Shown: positions 1 to 7,184 of the stretch, in pieces
Layout of the letters: each line of letters opens with the position of its first letter
Numbering within the stretch: position 1 is the first letter of the stretch
Source: Spirochaetaceae bacterium
GTDB taxonomy: Bacteria; Spirochaetota; Spirochaetia; Treponematales; Treponemataceae
Direction of reading: 5' to 3'
Assembly (NCBI GenBank): GCA_031272345.1
Contig: JAISTZ010000034.1
Location: 1-20,137 of the forward strand
DNA length: 20,137 bases
Made by a program: the position numbers and the translations under genes
The notes under the pieces: generated by a model
Told to the model about the DNA's origin: nothing
Database searches by the model: none
The model's input: only the letters and a program-made list of their open reading frames with translations

Positions 1-16
1 AATTGGGGGCCGCCGT

Positions 17-1156
17 ATGAGCAGGGGAGTCTTTGCGGAATATGCCGTGGACAGGCCCGGCAGGATGGACGCGGGGTTCTTCGCTGCGGTCATGCTCCTG
101 TGGGGCCTGGGGATGGTCATCCTCCACGTGACATCGGCCGATTACGGGCTCCGGTGGTTCGATGACTCCTATTATTTCCTGCGGCGTCAGTTCATCTATT
201 CCGCCATAGGAATGGCAGCCCTTGTATTTCTTGCTTCTATAAATATTTCCACCACTAAGAGACTCCTCCCGCTTATCGTGCTCGGCTCCCTGGCCCTGTG
301 CCTCCTCGTGTTCATTCCGGGCATCGGAGCCGACAGGAACGACGGGGTGCGCCGGTGGATAGATTTGCCCTTTTCCGCTACCGTCCAGCCCTCGGAGTTT
401 GCGAAATTCGCGGTGATTCTGTTTTTGTCGAATTTCTTCGCCAAGGAAGAAACCATCGCCGGGGAAAGCCACGGGTCGATTCCGATCCTTGGGGTGATGA
501 CCTTTGTGGTGATCATCTTTTTGCAAAAGGATTTTTCAACCGCGGCGTTTATCCTGCTCCTGGGGGCGATTCAGCTTTTCATCTCCGGAGCGCAGGTGGC
601 GCGAATCGTCGCCTTCTCGGTGCTCGCGATTCCCGCGTCGATACTTTTTGTGTTCGTCGAGCCCTACAGGGTGAACAGATTCATCGCCTTCATGAATCCC
701 GACTTCGACATCCACGGGCTGAATTTTCAGACCAAGGCCGCCAGGGACGCGATCTCCGCGGGTGGTATCTTTGGGGAGGGAATCGGCGCGGGACTCTCCC
801 GAATCAATCGAATACCCGAGGTGCGCTCGGATTACATCTTCGCGGGATGGACAGAGGCCATGGGATTCATCGGGGTGATTCTGTATGTGATTCTCCTGGG
901 GTTTTTTGCCTGGCGGGGTTTTTCAATCGCCCTGAGGTGCGGGAATCTTTTCGGTTCCATGTGCGCCTTCGGGTGCACGGCGAGTATCTTCCTCCAGTCC
1001 CTGGTGAATTGCGCGGTCGTGGCCCACGCCCTTCCCTCAACGGGAATCCCTCTGCCCTTCTGGTCCTCCGGAGGGAGCTCCCTGATTTCGTCATTTTGCA
1101 TGTGCGGCATTGTGCTGCAAGTTTCCAGAATAAAGTCCCACGAGGTGACGGTATGA
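17..1156 (+). CDS. ftsW: FtsW, SEDS-family septal peptidoglycan glycosyltransferase
   Basis: Polytopic inner-membrane protein of 379 residues, the usual FtsW/RodA length. SEDS proteins polymerise lipid II into glycan strands; FtsW does this at the septum with a partner class B PBP. Visible family marks are GVRRWIDLP followed by QPSEFAK (residues 124-130), the loop SDYIFAGWTE with the presumed catalytic Asp272, and the C-terminal STGIPLPFWSSGGSS (341-355). FtsW rather than RodA is inferred from the ftsQ-ftsA-ftsZ neighbours. The ATG at 17 overlaps a TGA at 18-20 that would end an upstream gene lying almost wholly outside the window; the same ATGA overlap recurs at 1153. The stop overlaps the start of ftsQ by 4 bases, implying translational coupling. 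Confidence 0.95.
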   Translation: MSRGVFAEYAVDRPGRMDAGFFAAVMLLWGLGMVILHVTSADYGLRWFDDSYYFLRRQFIYSAIGMAALVFLASINISTTKRLLPLIVLGSLALCLLVFIPGIGADRNDGVRRWIDLPFSATVQPSEFAKFAVILFLSNFFAKEETIAGESHGSIPILGVMTFVVIIFLQKDFSTAAFILLLGAIQLFISGAQVARIVAFSVLAIPASILFVFVEPYRVNRFIAFMNPDFDIHGLNFQTKAARDAISAGGIFGEGIGAGLSRINRIPEVRSDYIFAGWTEAMGFIGVILYVILLGFFAWRGFSIALRCGNLFGSMCAFGCTASIFLQSLVNCAVVAHALPSTGIPLPFWSSGGSSLISSFCMCGIVLQVSRIKSHEVTV

Positions 1157-1977
1157 GCGGGTTTATCTACACCGGAGCGGGAATAACCCGTCCGGCAAAA
1201 ACAAGGGACCCAAAGGTTTCGGCGTTGAAGATCATCATGGTGATTCTGATAGGAGCCCTGGTGATGGAAGTGGCCCTTTATTTTGTGCTGATTCCCTGTT
1301 TCTCGCCGGTGAAAATTTCCTACACCGGTACTGTCCCCTATTCCAGTGAGGACCTCAATTCGGCGGTTTTTTCCTCCACCGATTCCTCCTGGATCAGGTT
1401 TGACGCAAACGCCGCCTGCGCGGCCCTGGCGAATCTCCAGGGGATAGAATCCGTGGGGATAGAAAAAAAATTCCCCGACAAGATTTTTGTGCGGCTCACG
1501 GAACGAGTCCCGGTGGCCCTTTCCCTTGCGACCTATGGTGAGCGGACGGTTCCGGTGATGCTCGACAGGACCGGCGCCGTGTTTCTGTCCGCCCCGGTTT
1601 TCCGGGATGATTCCCTTCCGCTGATTACGGGATTGCCCCTGGAGGATATTGAACCGGGAATGCGGCTCGCAAAAAAATACCATCCCCTTTTGGGGCAGCT
1701 CGAATCCCTTGCCAAGCTTCCGGAAAAATATTTTTCATCCTTCTCGGAGATTCACGTTGAAAACAAAACGGCCGGGGGATATGAACTCATCGTGTATCCG
1801 GTAAAATCACGGGTGAAGATTCTGCTCGACAGGGCGTTGAATGAGGATATGTTGAAGATTGTCATGGTGACACTGGATGTGGTGAGCGCCATGGAACCAA
1901 ACGTTGAAGAAATCGATCTGCGGTACGGCGCGTTCTCGTACCGGGTGAGGCCCTCCGGGGCAAGGGCGGAGCGGTGA
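1153..1977 (+). CDS. ftsQ: FtsQ/DivIB, POTRA-domain cell-division protein
   Basis: Bitopic division protein of 274 residues that links the cytoplasmic and periplasmic parts of the divisome. It has a short basic cytoplasmic tail (1-24), one membrane segment (about 25-47), a POTRA domain (about 52-123, ending in the typical FPDKIFVRLTERVPVAL), then the FtsQ beta domain starting near VMLDRTGAVF (136-145). Sequence identity in this family is weak, so the call leans on architecture and on its place between ftsW and ftsA. The reading frame is open far upstream inside ftsW, but the ATG at 1153 is chosen because it forms the ATGA overlap with the ftsW stop and places the membrane helix correctly. An A8 run lies at 1463-1470. 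Confidence 0.9.
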   Translation: MSGFIYTGAGITRPAKTRDPKVSALKIIMVILIGALVMEVALYFVLIPCFSPVKISYTGTVPYSSEDLNSAVFSSTDSSWIRFDANAACAALANLQGIESVGIEKKFPDKIFVRLTERVPVALSLATYGERTVPVMLDRTGAVFLSAPVFRDDSLPLITGLPLEDIEPGMRLAKKYHPLLGQLESLAKLPEKYFSSFSEIHVENKTAGGYELIVYPVKSRVKILLDRALNEDMLKIVMVTLDVVSAMEPNVEEIDLRYGAFSYRVRPSGARAER

Positions 1978-3269
1978 GTTTCCCAATCGTCGGCCTGGAC
2001 ATCGGCACAAGCTTTGTCAGGGCCGTAATCGCGGAATTATCAGAGGACTCTGAGCTCAGAATCACGGGCTTCGGCAAGGCCCCGTCGTCCAACGGGCTGC
2101 GGAACGGCATCATCGTCAACATAGTGGCAACCGCCAGGGCCATCTCCGAGGCTATCGAGAGCGCGGAACTCATCGCGGGAACCCAGGTGACCTCATGCTT
2201 CGTGGCAATCGGCGGCAGCCAGATCGAAGGGGTCAACAGGAAGGGGGTGGCCCCGGTGGCGGCACGGGGTTCCGGTGGGGGCGAAATCTCCCGGAAGGAC
2301 GTGGAAAGCGCGATTGAAACCGCCAGGGCGGTCAAATTCCCCACGGACCGGCAGATACTCCACGTGGTCCCCCAGTCCTACACGGTGGACGACGAGCCGG
2401 GCATAAAGGACCCGGTCAACATGATGGGAGTGCGGCTTGAAGTGAACGTTCATATCGTTACGGCGTCGATGGTTGCGGTGCAGAATGTGCGCACCTGCAT
2501 GTCCAGGGCGGGGTACGATCTCGGGGGCATCATGCTCAAGACCCTGGCGGCGACCCAGGCGGTGCTGACCGCTGAGGAGATGGAGCTGGGGTCCATCATC
2601 ATCGACATCGGGGGGGGCACCACCGACGCCCTGGTCGTCTACGAAGGCGCCCCTGTCTGTTCCGCGTCGATTCCCTTCGGCGGAATCCACATAACCAGGG
2701 ACATCGGGGTGGGCAAGTTGATTTCCTTCGAGGCCGCGGAAAAAATAAAAAAAACCTCCGGCTGCTGCTGGCCGGATTTGGTGGAAAATTACGACGACGT
2801 GATTATCCCCAGGGTGGGGGGGAAGCCCCCGGAGGTGATTCCCCCGGGACAGTTGTGCGTGATCATCCAGGCCAGGATGGAAGAAATCCTGCGGATGATC
2901 CGGAGCGAGATCGTGCGGAAATCCACGGTGAGCGATCTTTCAGGGAACATCGTGCTCATCGGCGGGGGGGCCGCCCTGCCGGGGGCGGTTGAATTGACTC
3001 AGAAGGTCTTTTCAACCGGCGCGGTCAGAGTCGGAAAACCCGTTGCGGCCGTGCCGGATTCCCTTGCCGAGTGCAGGGAGAGTGAATACGCCGCGGCTGT
3101 GGGCCTCGTGCTCTCAGCCGCTCCGGGGGGCGCCCTCAATGTGGTCACCGGGGAAGCGAAACCCAAGGCGCCCCTTGAAAAGGAGAAGGACACGCCGTAT
3201 AATGGGCGGAAAAAGAGCGCCAAGCCCCTTGGGGAGGTTATTGTGGACTATTGGCGCGAACTATTTTAG
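1974..3269 (+). CDS. ftsA: FtsA, actin-like membrane anchor of the Z-ring
   Basis: Cytoplasmic actin-fold ATP-binding protein of 431 residues that tethers FtsZ to the membrane and recruits later division proteins. Seen are the phosphate-1 motif VGLDIGTSFVRAVIAE (6-21), the phosphate-2 motif DIGGGTTD (211-218), the adenosine motif NIVLIGGGAALPG (325-337), and a C-terminal amphipathic helix PLGEVIVDYWRELF that fits the membrane-targeting sequence. The 1C subdomain lies between the two phosphate motifs, as in FtsA. The GTG start at 1974 overlaps the ftsQ stop (GTGA). The segment after AAEKIKK is unusual (SGCCWPD, later EVIPPGQL). The 3' end of the gene also carries a near-consensus promoter (3175-3203) that probably serves ftsZ. 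Confidence 0.96.
   Translation: MSFPIVGLDIGTSFVRAVIAELSEDSELRITGFGKAPSSNGLRNGIIVNIVATARAISEAIESAELIAGTQVTSCFVAIGGSQIEGVNRKGVAPVAARGSGGGEISRKDVESAIETARAVKFPTDRQILHVVPQSYTVDDEPGIKDPVNMMGVRLEVNVHIVTASMVAVQNVRTCMSRAGYDLGGIMLKTLAATQAVLTAEEMELGSIIIDIGGGTTDALVVYEGAPVCSASIPFGGIHITRDIGVGKLISFEAAEKIKKTSGCCWPDLVENYDDVIIPRVGGKPPEVIPPGQLCVIIQARMEEILRMIRSEIVRKSTVSDLSGNIVLIGGGAALPGAVELTQKVFSTGAVRVGKPVAAVPDSLAECRESEYAAAVGLVLSAAPGGALNVVTGEAKPKAPLEKEKDTPYNGRKKSAKPLGEVIVDYWRELF
3175..3203 (+). promoter_or_regulatory. Candidate sigma70 promoter for ftsZ, inside ftsA
   Basis: TTGAAA at 3175-3180 matches the -35 consensus in 5 of 6 bases. A 17-base spacer follows, then TATAAT at 3198-3203, a perfect -10. Such a match is unlikely by chance in DNA this GC-rich. 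Transcription would start near 3210, giving a leader of about 180 nt before the ftsZ ATG. The elements sit in ftsA codons for the variable linker just before the C-terminal helix, where protein constraint is probably low. Activity is inferred. Confidence 0.65.
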
Positions 3270-3275
3270 GGAATT

Positions 3276-3291
3276 CAAAACGCACGTTTTG
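3276..3291 (+). promoter_or_regulatory. Inverted repeat after ftsA (ftsZ leader hairpin 1)
   Basis: CAAAACG-CA-CGTTTTG is a perfect 7-base inverted repeat starting 6 bases after the ftsA stop. As RNA it gives six pairs with a GCAC loop, extendable by two G-U pairs. No U-tract follows, so it is not a standard terminator. It may be a leader structure or a protein-binding palindrome; its function is unknown. Confidence 0.45.
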
Positions 3292-3300
3292 GGTAGTACA

Positions 3301-3332
3301 GGAAGTCCCCGGGTCTAGGTCCGGGCGCTTCC
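3301..3332 (+). promoter_or_regulatory. Hairpin in the ftsA-ftsZ gap (ftsZ leader hairpin 2)
   Basis: The arms GGAAG-TC-CCCGG (3301-3312) and CCGGG-CG-CTTCC (3321-3332) pair as 5 bp, a 2x2 internal loop and 5 bp around an 8-base loop. An A7 run follows on the plus strand, so it is not a rho-independent terminator for ftsA. It lies in the predicted ftsZ leader. Confidence 0.5.
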
Positions 3333-3342
3333 AAAAAAACAA

Positions 3343-3358
3343 CTTCGCCGGGGCGAAG
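3343..3358 (+). promoter_or_regulatory. Hairpin upstream of the ftsZ ribosome-binding site (leader hairpin 3)
   Basis: CTTCGCCGGGGCGAAG forms a perfect 6-bp stem with a CGGG loop. It ends about 19 bases before the GGGAGGG ribosome-binding site (3378-3384), so it could influence ribosome access or RNA stability. The role is inferred only. Confidence 0.45.
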
Positions 3359-3389
3359 AAAACAATGGTTTCCGGGTGGGAGGGACCTC

Positions 3390-4610
3390 ATGTTTAATTA
3401 TTCAATGGTTGATTCGGCGCCGAAACAAAGCGCGACGGTGATCAAGGTCATCGGCTGTGGCGGCGGCGGTTCCAATGCGGTTGACCGGATGATTGAAGCG
3501 GGCGTACAGGGCGTGGATTTCATCGCGGTCAACACCGACCAGCAGGATTTGGCGTGTTCAACGGCGCCGACAAAAATCGGCATCGGCGCAAAAATCACCG
3601 GCGGCCTGGGCGCCGGGGGAAATCCCGATGTGGGCGAACAGGCGGCCCTGGAAGATACGGACGCCATCGCGAACATCGTGCGCGGGGCGAACATGGTCTT
3701 CATCACCGCGGGCATGGGGGGAGGGACCGGCACGGGGGCCGCCCCGGTCATCGCCAGGATTGCGAAGGAGGAGGGCGCCCTCACCATAGGGGTCGTCACC
3801 AAGCCCTTCGACTACGAAGGCCCCCTCAAGATGGAGATTGCCAAAAAGGGAATCGCCAAGCTCTACGAATCGGTCGACAAGATCATCGTCATACCAAATC
3901 AAAATCTCTTCAGGATAATCGACAGGCGCACGTCGCTTTTCGAAGCATACCGCAAGGCCGACGACGTGCTCCTCCAAAGCATCCAGGGTATCTCCGACAT
4001 CATCACCCAGACGGGACTCATCAATGTGGATTTCAAGGATGTGTACACCACCATGCACGGAACCGGCGAGGCTATCATGGGAATCGGCCGGGCCTCGGGG
4101 GACGAGAAGGCCCACAACGCGGCAATCGCGGCGATCAACAATCCCATGCTCGAGGAAACACGAATCGACGGGGCAAAGAATCTCCTGGTGAACATCATCG
4201 GATCCCCGGACGTGAGTCTCCACGAGGCCGACGAGATCGTGAACATCGTCAGGGAAAACGCGGACCCCAACGTGCTGGTCATACACGGAGTGCGGGTTGA
4301 CGACACCATGCGGGACGAGATCGCCGTCACGGTAATCGCCACCAACTTTGAGAACGAAGGCGCGGAGGCGGCGCCGGCCGGAAGTCCCCCTGCGGAAAGT
4401 CGTGAAGAAAAATCCGATCTCATGCCTTATGGGGATTTCATCACCATCGCCACGGGGGGCAGGCAGGAACGGAAGGAACCTGCCCTGACCTTCGCGGAAA
4501 TTCCCCGGGGTGATTCCCAGGAGCATCTTGCCTTCGACCCTGTTGCCCCGGGGGATTTGAATGTCCCCGCCTACCTGCGGAACACGAGAATCTCATTGGA
4601 GAAAGACTAG
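3390..4610 (+). CDS. ftsZ: FtsZ, tubulin-like cell-division GTPase
   Basis: Cytoplasmic GTPase of 406 residues that polymerises into the Z-ring. The GTP-binding signature GGGTGTG is at residues 110-116 and the N-terminal nucleotide-binding segment IGCGGGGSNAVDRM precedes it. The T7 catalytic loop NVDFKDV (from Asn212, with Asp214) follows. After the globular domain comes a charged, low-complexity linker (about 320-390), then the conserved C-terminal peptide DLNVPAYLRN, which binds FtsA and other partners. The ATG at 3390 is preceded by GGGAGGG. The 120-base gap from ftsA and the promoter at 3175-3203 suggest expression partly independent of ftsW-ftsQ-ftsA. The next gene starts one base after the stop. 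Confidence 0.98.
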   Translation: MFNYSMVDSAPKQSATVIKVIGCGGGGSNAVDRMIEAGVQGVDFIAVNTDQQDLACSTAPTKIGIGAKITGGLGAGGNPDVGEQAALEDTDAIANIVRGANMVFITAGMGGGTGTGAAPVIARIAKEEGALTIGVVTKPFDYEGPLKMEIAKKGIAKLYESVDKIIVIPNQNLFRIIDRRTSLFEAYRKADDVLLQSIQGISDIITQTGLINVDFKDVYTTMHGTGEAIMGIGRASGDEKAHNAAIAAINNPMLEETRIDGAKNLLVNIIGSPDVSLHEADEIVNIVRENADPNVLVIHGVRVDDTMRDEIAVTVIATNFENEGAEAAPAGSPPAESREEKSDLMPYGDFITIATGGRQERKEPALTFAEIPRGDSQEHLAFDPVAPGDLNVPAYLRNTRISLEKD

Positions 4611-4611
4611 G

Positions 4612-5535
4612 GTGAACGCTCTGCCTGATAGGTTTGACTCCCTTTTGTCCTCATTCTATGCGGAACTCCGGGGGCAGTTGCGAAAGGCCCGGTCCACGGT
4701 GGAAACCTACCGGTACGCCCTGGACCCCTTTGCCGCCTGGTGCACGGAAGCGGGGCTTTCCCCTTCCGCGGTCGCCCTCAGGGACATACAGCTCTACCTC
4801 ACCGCACGGCAGACCCGCTGCCGGGGGGAAGGGACCGGGGCAAAGGTTTTGTCAGCCCTCAGGGGTTTCGGGGATTTTCTTGTCCGCAGGGGCGTCTGGC
4901 CGGAAAACTACGCGAAGCTCCTTGACCGCCCGAATGCAGGGCGAAGGCTGCCCAAAGCTTTTCAACACGAAGAAATAGAGCGGTTCCTCGGGGGGATAAA
5001 AACCGGGACTCCCCTGGGGGTGCGGGACAGGGCCCTCTTCGAGGTGATCTACTCCTGCGGCCTCCGGGCGAGCGAAGCCGCGGGGCTCCTCCTCCTCAAC
5101 GTGCACCTCGACGAGGGTGTGCTCATCGTGGCCGGGAAGGGGGGAAAACAGCGGATGGTCCCCTTCGGCGGGGAGGCGCGGAGCTGGCTTGCCGAGTGGA
5201 TTAACCATTCAAGGCCCGCCGTCATGGGGAACAGAATCGAGGGGACTCTCTTCGTCAATTACCGGGGGAAGCCCCTTTCCCGGAAGGGAATCTGGAAGCG
5301 CTTCCAGGACATCGAAGCCCTCACGGGAGTCACCGGGAAGGTGCACACCCTGCGCCATTCCTTTGCCACCCACCTGCTCGCCGGAGGGGCGGACATCAGG
5401 AGTGTGCAGGAACTTCTGGGACATTCCGACCTGGCCACCACCCAGATTTATACACGGATTCAGAATCAGCAGCTCCTCGACGCCCACAGGAGATATTTCA
5501 GAAAGGAAAAAACGGAGGCGGTACATGAAAAATAA
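4612..5535 (+). CDS. Xer-type tyrosine recombinase (first of two)
   Basis: Site-specific recombinase of 307 residues with an N-terminal SAM-like core-binding domain (about 5-95) and a C-terminal catalytic domain. All catalytic residues are present: Arg152 (SCGLRASE), Lys176 (GKGGKQR), His245 and Arg248 (HTLRHSF), His271 (LGHSDL) and Tyr280 (TQIYTRI). The family cuts and rejoins DNA through a 3'-phosphotyrosine, and XerC/XerD resolve chromosome dimers at dif during division. I chose the GTG at 4612, one base after the ftsZ stop, with GGAG at 4598-4601; the frame is open further upstream but only inside ftsZ. The C-terminal tail after Tyr280 is unlike typical XerC or XerD, so I give no symbol. 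It overlaps the next gene by 11 bases. Confidence 0.88.
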   Translation: MNALPDRFDSLLSSFYAELRGQLRKARSTVETYRYALDPFAAWCTEAGLSPSAVALRDIQLYLTARQTRCRGEGTGAKVLSALRGFGDFLVRRGVWPENYAKLLDRPNAGRRLPKAFQHEEIERFLGGIKTGTPLGVRDRALFEVIYSCGLRASEAAGLLLLNVHLDEGVLIVAGKGGKQRMVPFGGEARSWLAEWINHSRPAVMGNRIEGTLFVNYRGKPLSRKGIWKRFQDIEALTGVTGKVHTLRHSFATHLLAGGADIRSVQELLGHSDLATTQIYTRIQNQQLLDAHRRYFRKEKTEAVHEK

Positions 5536-6256
5536 CATAAGAAACCGGGTGTTTGTGCTGTTTTCAGCCCTGGCCCTGCTCATCATGGGTTGCGGGGCGA
5601 GTCCCAAAACCGTAAAGCGGATGCAGATCCTTGAGGAGGGAGTCACCAACCCGACGACCCCAAAGGAAATCGAAGACGCCATCCGCAAATACGGAACCAG
5701 AATCGAGGACATCCTCCTGGCCCAGGAGCAGGTGGGAATCTGGTACAAGCTTTTGGGCACCAGATACCTGGACAGCAAGATGTATAACGAAGCTTTAAAG
5801 GCTTTTCAAAAAGCGATTGAATTCTACCCCGAGAACGGGAATCTCTACTACTACGTGGGGATCTGCGCGGGCTACATGGCCCAGTCGGCCCTTGACTACG
5901 CCGCCTCCGGGTCCACCGCCCAAAAATACAATTACCTGAAACTCTCGGAGGCGGCCTATTTGCGGGCCCTGGAAATCGAGCCCCGGTATGTGCGCGCCCT
6001 CTACGCCCTTTCGGTGCTCTACGTGTTCGAGCTCGACGATAGCGCCAAGGCCGTGCCCCTTTTGGAGAAGCTCCTCACGATAGACACAAAACACATCGAC
6101 GCCATGTTCGTGCTGGCCCGGGCCTATTATTCGATGTACCAGGTTGACAAAGCTGTCGCAATCTACGACAGGATTATCGAGATAGCTCCCAGGGAGCGGA
6201 AGGACGACGCGGAAGCGAACAAACGGCAGGCGCTGGAGGGTTATGGACGAAGCTAA
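5525..6256 (+). CDS. TPR-repeat lipoprotein of unknown function
   Basis: Protein of 243 residues with a lipoprotein signal peptide: basic N-terminus, hydrophobic core (9-21), and a relaxed lipobox IMGC with the lipidated Cys at 23. The mature part is helical with about four TPR units: roughly 70-103 (ALKAFQKAIEFYPEN), a second ending at ALEIEPRY near 150, 154-187 (AVPLLEKLLTID) and 190-223 (AVAIYDRIIEIAP). TPRs bind other proteins, so a membrane-anchored periplasmic adaptor is plausible. A similar lipoprotein sits between ftsZ and dprA in Borrelia, as I recall. The ATG at 5525 has GGAGG at 5514-5518. It overlaps the upstream recombinase by 11 bases and dprA by 14, so it is probably co-translated with them. 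Its partner and role are unknown. Confidence 0.85.
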   Translation: MKNNIRNRVFVLFSALALLIMGCGASPKTVKRMQILEEGVTNPTTPKEIEDAIRKYGTRIEDILLAQEQVGIWYKLLGTRYLDSKMYNEALKAFQKAIEFYPENGNLYYYVGICAGYMAQSALDYAASGSTAQKYNYLKLSEAAYLRALEIEPRYVRALYALSVLYVFELDDSAKAVPLLEKLLTIDTKHIDAMFVLARAYYSMYQVDKAVAIYDRIIEIAPRERKDDAEANKRQALEGYGRS

Positions 6257-7184
6257 AACAAAGCTCCTGGCCGCCATTTCGGCCATGAGCTTTTTAAAGC
6301 ACAAAGAAAAAAAACTTCTCCAAAACAGCGTCTCCTCGGTGGAGGAATTGGCGGCCCTCAGTCTCGACGGCATATCGGTCATCGTGAACCGAGCCCTGGG
6401 CACAACCCTCTGGCAGCCCAGCCGGGTGTTGGACGAAGCCGCCGGGGTCCTCCGCCTCATGGGGGCCTACGGCATAGGCATCCTCCCCATCGGAAGCGAA
6501 GCCTACCCCGCGGCCCTGGGGGAAATTTTCGATCCCCCCTACCTGCTCTTCTACCGGGGCTTCCCGGAGGTGTTGGGCCTCCCCTGTGTCTCCGTCGTGG
6601 GCACACGGCATCCCACGGCGCGCACAAAGGAGGCGGCCTACGGGTTCGCCAGGGAGGCCGCGGCGGAGGGGTTCACGGTGGTGTCGGGCCTGGCCTTCGG
6701 GATCGATTCCGAGGCCCACCGGGGGGCCCTCAGCGCCCAGGGGGGAGTCACCTGCGCGGTCCTTGCCTCCGGGGTGGACATGATTACCCCCCCGGGAAAC
6801 AAGGCCCTTGCCAGGGCGATCCTCGCCCGGCGGGGCTGCATCCTCAGCGAATACTGCCCGGGGACCGACGCGGCCAAGTGGCGCTTCCCGGAGCGGAACC
6901 GGATCATCTCGGGCCTCTCCGCCGGGACCGTCGTGGCCGACGGGCCTGAAAACTCCGGGGCCCTCATCACCGCGGACTTCGCCCTGGAACAGGGGCGGGA
7001 CCTCTTCTTCCACGAAGCGGCCCTCTCCCGTCCCTGCGGGGGCACACGGAACGCCCACACCTATACGGCCGCCGGAGCGCCGGTGGTTTCGTCATTTAAA
7101 GAATATCTCGAAAAAAAAGAAGCGCCCCCGGGCCTGGTAAAGCAGGAAGTGCAGGCGGCGCTGTTTGAAGGGAGGGGCTGCTAG
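6243..7184 (+). CDS. dprA: DprA/Smf-family DNA-processing protein
   Basis: Rossmann-fold protein of 313 residues. DprA binds incoming single-stranded DNA and loads RecA during transformation, but it also occurs in bacteria not known to be competent. Seen are an N-terminal helical region (1-60), SVVGTRHPT (117-125), SGLAFGID (148-155) and FPERNRIISGLS (215-226), followed by the SGALITA core. The motif normally written VFAVPG after the GR pair reads LFFHEA here, so the C-terminal half is divergent. There is no obvious C-terminal winged-helix domain. The ATG at 6243 has GGAGG only 3 bases upstream (6235-6239) and lies inside the end of the TPR gene. The stop abuts the topA ATG. A8 runs lie at 6307-6314 and 7111-7118. 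Confidence 0.93.
   Translation: MDEAKTKLLAAISAMSFLKHKEKKLLQNSVSSVEELAALSLDGISVIVNRALGTTLWQPSRVLDEAAGVLRLMGAYGIGILPIGSEAYPAALGEIFDPPYLLFYRGFPEVLGLPCVSVVGTRHPTARTKEAAYGFAREAAAEGFTVVSGLAFGIDSEAHRGALSAQGGVTCAVLASGVDMITPPGNKALARAILARRGCILSEYCPGTDAAKWRFPERNRIISGLSAGTVVADGPENSGALITADFALEQGRDLFFHEAALSRPCGGTRNAHTYTAAGAPVVSSFKEYLEKKEAPPGLVKQEVQAALFEGRGC

Noticed and set aside
135..142. GCCGATTA inside ftsW, resembling a sigma28 -10
   Set aside because: It lies deep in conserved coding sequence, has no gene start nearby and no -35 partner.
1463..1470. A8 runs in ftsQ, ftsA, dprA and fliF as possible programmed frameshift sites
   Set aside because: They recur at ordinary Lys/Glu/Asn codons, and no conserved alternative frame or downstream stimulatory structure is evident.
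2610..2617. G8 run in ftsA, with G7 runs at 2816-2822, 2964-2970 and 17550-17556
   Set aside because: The ftsA G8 and the G7 at 2964 encode conserved Gly triplets of nucleotide-binding motifs, and all are shorter than the G10 run with no fusion or start codon beside them.
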